Source: Kiritimatiellota bacterium
Lineage (GTDB): Bacteria > Verrucomicrobiota > Kiritimatiellia > RFP12 > UBA1067
Length of the DNA: 8,446 bases
Reading direction: 5' to 3'
Assembly (NCBI GenBank): GCA_009777165.1
Contig: WRML01000071.1
Span: 1 to 8,446 of the forward strand
Positions within the stretch are counted from its first letter, which is position 1; each line of letters opens with the position of its first letter. A model generated the notes under the pieces. The model was given only the letters and a program-made list of their open reading frames with translations, did no database searches and was not told the origin of the DNA. The position numbers were made by a program, and so were the translations under genes. Shown here piece after piece: positions 6,631 through 8,446 of this stretch.

Positions 6631-6727
6631 ACGTTACACAGAGTTCACGCAGAACCACAGAACTGCACAGAATGCACAAATCGACGCTGTGTCCCTCCGT
6701 GTCTTCTCTGTGCAACTCTGTGTACGT
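6631..6727. repeat. degenerate CACAGAG-unit array in inverted arrangement
   Basis: The left half holds units starting CAC at about 10-nt steps (CACAGAGTT, CACGCAGAAC, CACAGAACTG, CACAGAATG). The right half holds the same kind of unit on the opposite strand (CACAGAGTTG, CACAGAGAAGA, CACGGAGGGA). The outermost parts form an 11-bp perfect inverted repeat, TACACAGAGTT at 6635-6645 against AACTCTGTGTA at 6714-6724, extended by ACG/CGT outside. The whole could fold as a long imperfect hairpin. It encodes nothing credible. I recall similar CACAGAG arrays as dispersed intergenic repeats in environmental bacteria, including the PVC group, but cannot verify this here. Confidence 0.65.
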
Positions 6728-6746
6728 GTCCGGATTATTGCGACGA

Positions 6747-6781
6747 GAACAACTGGAGAACAACTGGCGATGAACAACTGG
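6747..6781 (+). repeat. three direct copies of GAACAACTGG upstream of the aro promoter
   Basis: Exact 10-mers occur at 6747-6756, 6758-6767 and 6772-6781, with start-to-start distances of 11 and 14 bp. The last copy ends 12 bp before the -35 hexamer of the aro promoter. Position and helical spacing suggest a regulator-binding array. Alternatively it is the decayed end of the neighbouring short-repeat cluster. Confidence 0.7.
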
Positions 6782-6793
6782 CAAAAATTTCTG

Positions 6794-6822
6794 TTGACAT
6801 TGTCTCGGGAATCGTGTTTACT
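6794..6822 (+). promoter_or_regulatory. aro operon promoter
   Basis: A perfect -35 TTGACA (6794-6799) and TTTACT (6817-6822, 4 of 6 to consensus) are separated by 17 bp. The predicted start near 6829 leaves about 43 nt before the leader peptide ATG and about 217 nt before aroF. It is the best promoter candidate I see on the plus strand between the array and the leader peptide. Confidence 0.65.
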
Positions 6823-6871
6823 GAATGCCTTCTTTGGGATTCACAGGTTTTCCCTGATGGTTGAGGGTGGT

Positions 6872-6952
6872 ATGAACACACGAGGGTTTACAGTTTTTGC
6901 GGGTTGGTACTTTGCGTATTATTACGCAGGGTTTTCCGCTGTCTTACTGTAG
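6872..6952 (+). CDS. aromatic-amino-acid leader peptide (attenuator control peptide) of the aroF-tyrA operon
   Basis: This 26-codon ORF starts at ATG 6872, preceded by GAGGGTGG (6863-6870), and ends at TAG 6950-6952. Residues 5-21 read GFTVFAGWYFAYYYAGF. Nine of 26 residues are aromatic: Phe at 6, 9, 14, 21; Trp at 12; Tyr at 13, 16, 17, 18. The peptide itself is unlikely to have a function; its codons would stall the ribosome when charged tRNA-Tyr, tRNA-Phe or tRNA-Trp is scarce. Its position after a promoter, directly before an intrinsic terminator and DAHP synthase, and the complementarity of its stop region to that terminator, match the pheL/trpL logic. The frame is open upstream to 6689, but that part spans the repeats and promoter and is not credible as protein. 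Confidence 0.85.
   Translation: MNTRGFTVFAGWYFAYYYAGFSAVLL
6913..6928 (+). promoter_or_regulatory. possible pause hairpin over the Tyr codons of the leader peptide
   Basis: TGCGTA (6913-6918) and TACGCA (6923-6928) form a perfect 6-bp stem around a TTAT loop, exactly over the TAT TAT TAC codons. GCGG (6899-6902) and CCGC (6936-6939) could close an outer stem. In known attenuators a first hairpin pauses RNA polymerase until the ribosome catches up; that role is inferred here. Confidence 0.45.
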
Positions 6953-6991
6953 ATGCGTTGTTCCGTTTCAAGTGTGGGGACTCTACAGTAA
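6944..6991 (+). promoter_or_regulatory. antiterminator pairing of the aro attenuator
   Basis: TTACTGTAGA (6944-6953), which contains the leader stop codon, is perfectly complementary over 10 nt to TCTACAGTAA (6982-6991), the 5' arm and first loop bases of the terminator. Forming this helix excludes the terminator. A ribosome stalled at Tyr16-18 should cover only to about 6937 and leave the first segment free, allowing read-through. A ribosome at the stop codon would mask it, allowing termination. Confidence 0.75.
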
Positions 6992-7016
6992 ACAAACTGT
7001 AGGGCCCTTTTTGTTT
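6976..7016 (+). terminator. intrinsic terminator (attenuator) before aroF
   Basis: CTACAGT (6983-6989) pairs with ACTGTAG (6996-7002) around an AAACAA loop. The stem extends outward through T-G and C-G pairs, one A/C mismatch and two G-C pairs (6978-6982 with 7003-7007), and is followed by TTTTTGTTT (7008-7016). It lies between the leader peptide stop and the aroF start, so it must be bypassed for aroF-tyrA expression. Confidence 0.82.
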
Positions 7017-7045
7017 GGCAGATTGTGATGAGTGAAGGGGTTGGC

Positions 7046-8050
7046 ATGATTATTACGTTGAAGGACAAGTGTCCGCAGCAGCAGATCGACCATCTGACCG
7101 GATGGCTCGAGCGCCAGGGTATCGGGGTCCACCTGTCAAGGGGGAAGTTCCAAACCATCATCGGGCTGATCGGGGATGTGACGCGGGTTGACAAGGATAC
7201 GCTGGAGGGGCTGGACATCGTCGAGCGGGTGATCCGGATCTCGGAACCGTTCAAGAGCGCGAACCGCAAGTTCCACCCGGACGACACGGTGGTGGGCGCG
7301 GGGGGGGCGAGGATCGGGGGGGGGCATTTCGCGCTGATCGCGGGGCCGTGCTCGGTGGAGTCGCCGGAGCAGATTTTGGAGGTGGCGCGGCGCGTGAAGG
7401 CGGCCGGGGCGACGATGCTGCGGGGGGGGGCGTTCAAGCCGCGCACCTCGCCGTATGACTTCCAGGGGCTGGGCAAGGAGGGCCTCGACCTGCTGCTGCT
7501 GGCGCGGCAGGAGACGGGGCTGCCGATCGTGTCCGAGATCATGAACAGCAGCCAGCTGCCGCTTTTCGCGGACGTGGACGTGATCCAGGTGGGGGCCCGC
7601 AACATGCAGAATTTCGACCTCCTGCGCGACCTGGGGAAGATGCGCAAGCCGGTCCTCATCAAGCGGGGGCTGGCGAACACCGTCAAGGAGCTGCTGATGA
7701 GCGCGGAGTACGTGATGGCGGGCGGCAACAAGGAGGTCATCCTGTGCGAGCGCGGCATCCGCACGTTCGAGACCTACACGCGCAACACGCTGGACATTTC
7801 GGCCATCCCGGTCATCAAGGAGTTGAGCCACCTGCCCGTGGTGGCGGACCCGAGCCACGCGTGCGGCGCGGCGAAGTATGTGGTGCCGCTGGCGCTGGGC
7901 GCGGTCGCGGCGGGGGCGGACGGGCTGATGGTTGAAGTGCATAACAACCCTGCCAACGCGCGGTGCGACGGGCCACAGTCGCTGACGCCGGAGCAGTTCG
8001 ACGGCTTGACGGATCAGGTACGCCGTATACGGGAGGTCGTGGCGCCATGA
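7046..8050 (+). CDS. aroF: 3-deoxy-7-phosphoheptulonate (DAHP) synthase, type I-beta with N-terminal ferredoxin-like regulatory domain
   Basis: This 334-residue enzyme condenses phosphoenolpyruvate and erythrose 4-phosphate to DAHP, the first step of the shikimate pathway. The N-terminal domain (about 1-70, MIITLKDKC through RVIRISEPFK) is the ferredoxin-like regulatory fold of Thermotoga-type enzymes, which binds Tyr or Phe for feedback inhibition. The (beta/alpha)8 catalytic domain follows FHPDDTVV. Visible residues include IAGPCSVES with metal ligand Cys102, LRGGAFKPRTSPYDFQG (125-141), VGARNMQNF (182-190), IKRG (205-208), DPSHACG with His271, Glu297 and Asp308, corresponding to the metal ligands of the Thermotoga enzyme. 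The frame also opens at GTG 7025 and ATG 7028, but those lack a good Shine-Dalgarno sequence. ATG 7046 follows GAAGGGG by five nt and gives the family N-terminus. It lies directly after the attenuator and overlaps tyrA by 4 nt (ATGA). Confidence 0.97.
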   Translation: MIITLKDKCPQQQIDHLTGWLERQGIGVHLSRGKFQTIIGLIGDVTRVDKDTLEGLDIVERVIRISEPFKSANRKFHPDDTVVGAGGARIGGGHFALIAGPCSVESPEQILEVARRVKAAGATMLRGGAFKPRTSPYDFQGLGKEGLDLLLLARQETGLPIVSEIMNSSQLPLFADVDVIQVGARNMQNFDLLRDLGKMRKPVLIKRGLANTVKELLMSAEYVMAGGNKEVILCERGIRTFETYTRNTLDISAIPVIKELSHLPVVADPSHACGAAKYVVPLALGAVAAGADGLMVEVHNNPANARCDGPQSLTPEQFDGLTDQVRRIREVVAP

Positions 8051-8446
8051 CCGTCGGGATCATCGGCCTGGGGCTGATCGGCGGTTCGCTGGCGAAGGCC
8101 TTCCGCGCCAGAACCCCCCATACGGTCGCCGGGCTGGACCGTGACCCCGGGGCGGTCGCGGCGGCGCGGGCGGCGGGGGTACTGGACGGGGAGCTTGCGC
8201 CGGATTCGCTGGCGGCCTGCGACGTGCTGATCGTGGCGTTGCCGCCGGGGGCGTCGCGCGAATTTCTGGCGGAGCACGCGGGGCGGATTGCCAGGGGGGC
8301 CCTCGTGGTGGACTGCTGCGGGGTGAAGCGGGGCATCTGTGCGGAGGGGTTTGCGCTGGCGCAACAGCACGGCTTCGATTTCATGGGGGGGCACCCGATG
8401 GCGGGGAGGGAGTACGCGGGGGTCGCGGCGTCGCAGGGGGGGCGGG
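8047..8446 (+). CDS. tyrA: prephenate/arogenate dehydrogenase TyrA, C-terminus cut by window edge
   Basis: 133 codons are visible of a family usually about 280 residues or longer. The N-terminal Rossmann motif GLGLIGGS (7-14) is followed by an acidic residue at the end of strand 2 (GLDRD, Asp31), as expected for NAD use. VVDCCGVKRGI (87-97) and GGHPMAGRE (114-122, with the conserved catalytic His116) identify the family. It oxidatively decarboxylates prephenate to 4-hydroxyphenylpyruvate, or arogenate to tyrosine; the part that might distinguish these is missing. ATG at 8047 overlaps the aroF stop as ATGA, with GGGAGG (8031-8036) ten nt upstream, so translation is coupled to aroF and both genes lie under the aromatic leader attenuator. 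Confidence 0.95.
   Translation, partial: MTVGIIGLGLIGGSLAKAFRARTPHTVAGLDRDPGAVAAARAAGVLDGELAPDSLAACDVLIVALPPGASREFLAEHAGRIARGALVVDCCGVKRGICAEGFALAQQHGFDFMGGHPMAGREYAGVAASQGGR

Noticed and set aside
6689..6952. 87-codon reading of the aromatic leader ORF
   Set aside because: The upstream part spans the CACAGAG array, the triple 10-mer and the aro promoter, so it cannot be on the same mRNA. Only the last 26 codons, with their own Shine-Dalgarno, are kept.
6829..7016. T-box riboswitch in the aroF leader
   Set aside because: No T-box consensus or specifier stem is seen, and the aromatic-rich translated ORF with complementary stop segment explains the terminator better.

Overview
The window is a GC-rich stretch of bacterial chromosome with ordinary housekeeping and cell-envelope genes. 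The only AT-rich parts are the promoter and leader regions near 2533-2666 and 6573-7045. Nothing fixes the taxon. A GC-rich bacterium with full-length three-domain NifU, a Thermotoga-type (I-beta) DAHP synthase and an intergenic cluster of CACAGAG-type short repeats would fit the Planctomycetes-Verrucomicrobia-Kiritimatiellota-Lentisphaerae group. That is an impression, not a measurement. No phage, transposon, CRISPR or plasmid genes are visible.

Layout, left to right. (1) 1-2532, minus strand: a surface-polysaccharide pair. A membrane-anchored UDP-sugar 4,6-dehydratase (WbpM/PglF/CapD type) is followed, with an 8-nt overlap, by a NahK-like sugar kinase (APH fold) that runs off the left edge. 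(2) 2613-3621, plus strand: a sigma70-type promoter, tRNA-Val(CAC) and, 29 nt later, nifU, which encodes an Fe-S cluster scaffold; tRNA and nifU appear to share one transcript. (3) 3650-6572, minus strand: gap (glycolytic GAPDH) with a strong promoter and an AT-rich upstream tract, an intercistronic hairpin, an EamA/DMT-family exporter, and a TIM-barrel amidohydrolase. The exporter-hydrolase junction carries a duplicated ribosome-binding-site block and a 22-codon ORF. (4) 6573-7045: a 470-bp intergenic region between the divergent gap and aro promoters, holding a degenerate inverted array of CACAGAG units, three copies of a 10-mer, a promoter and a transcription attenuator. (5) 7046-8446, plus strand: aroF (DAHP synthase, first step of the shikimate pathway) translationally coupled by ATGA to tyrA (prephenate or arogenate dehydrogenase), which runs off the right edge.

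The most interesting element is the aro leader at 6794-7016. A promoter drives a short RNA encoding a 26-residue leader peptide, nine residues of which are aromatic (4 Phe, 4 Tyr, 1 Trp). The peptide's stop codon lies inside a 10-nt segment that is perfectly complementary to the 5' arm of a downstream intrinsic terminator. This is a ribosome-mediated attenuation switch that should sense charged aromatic tRNAs and control aroF-tyrA. It would add transcriptional control to the allosteric feedback expected from the N-terminal ferredoxin-like domain of this DAHP synthase class.
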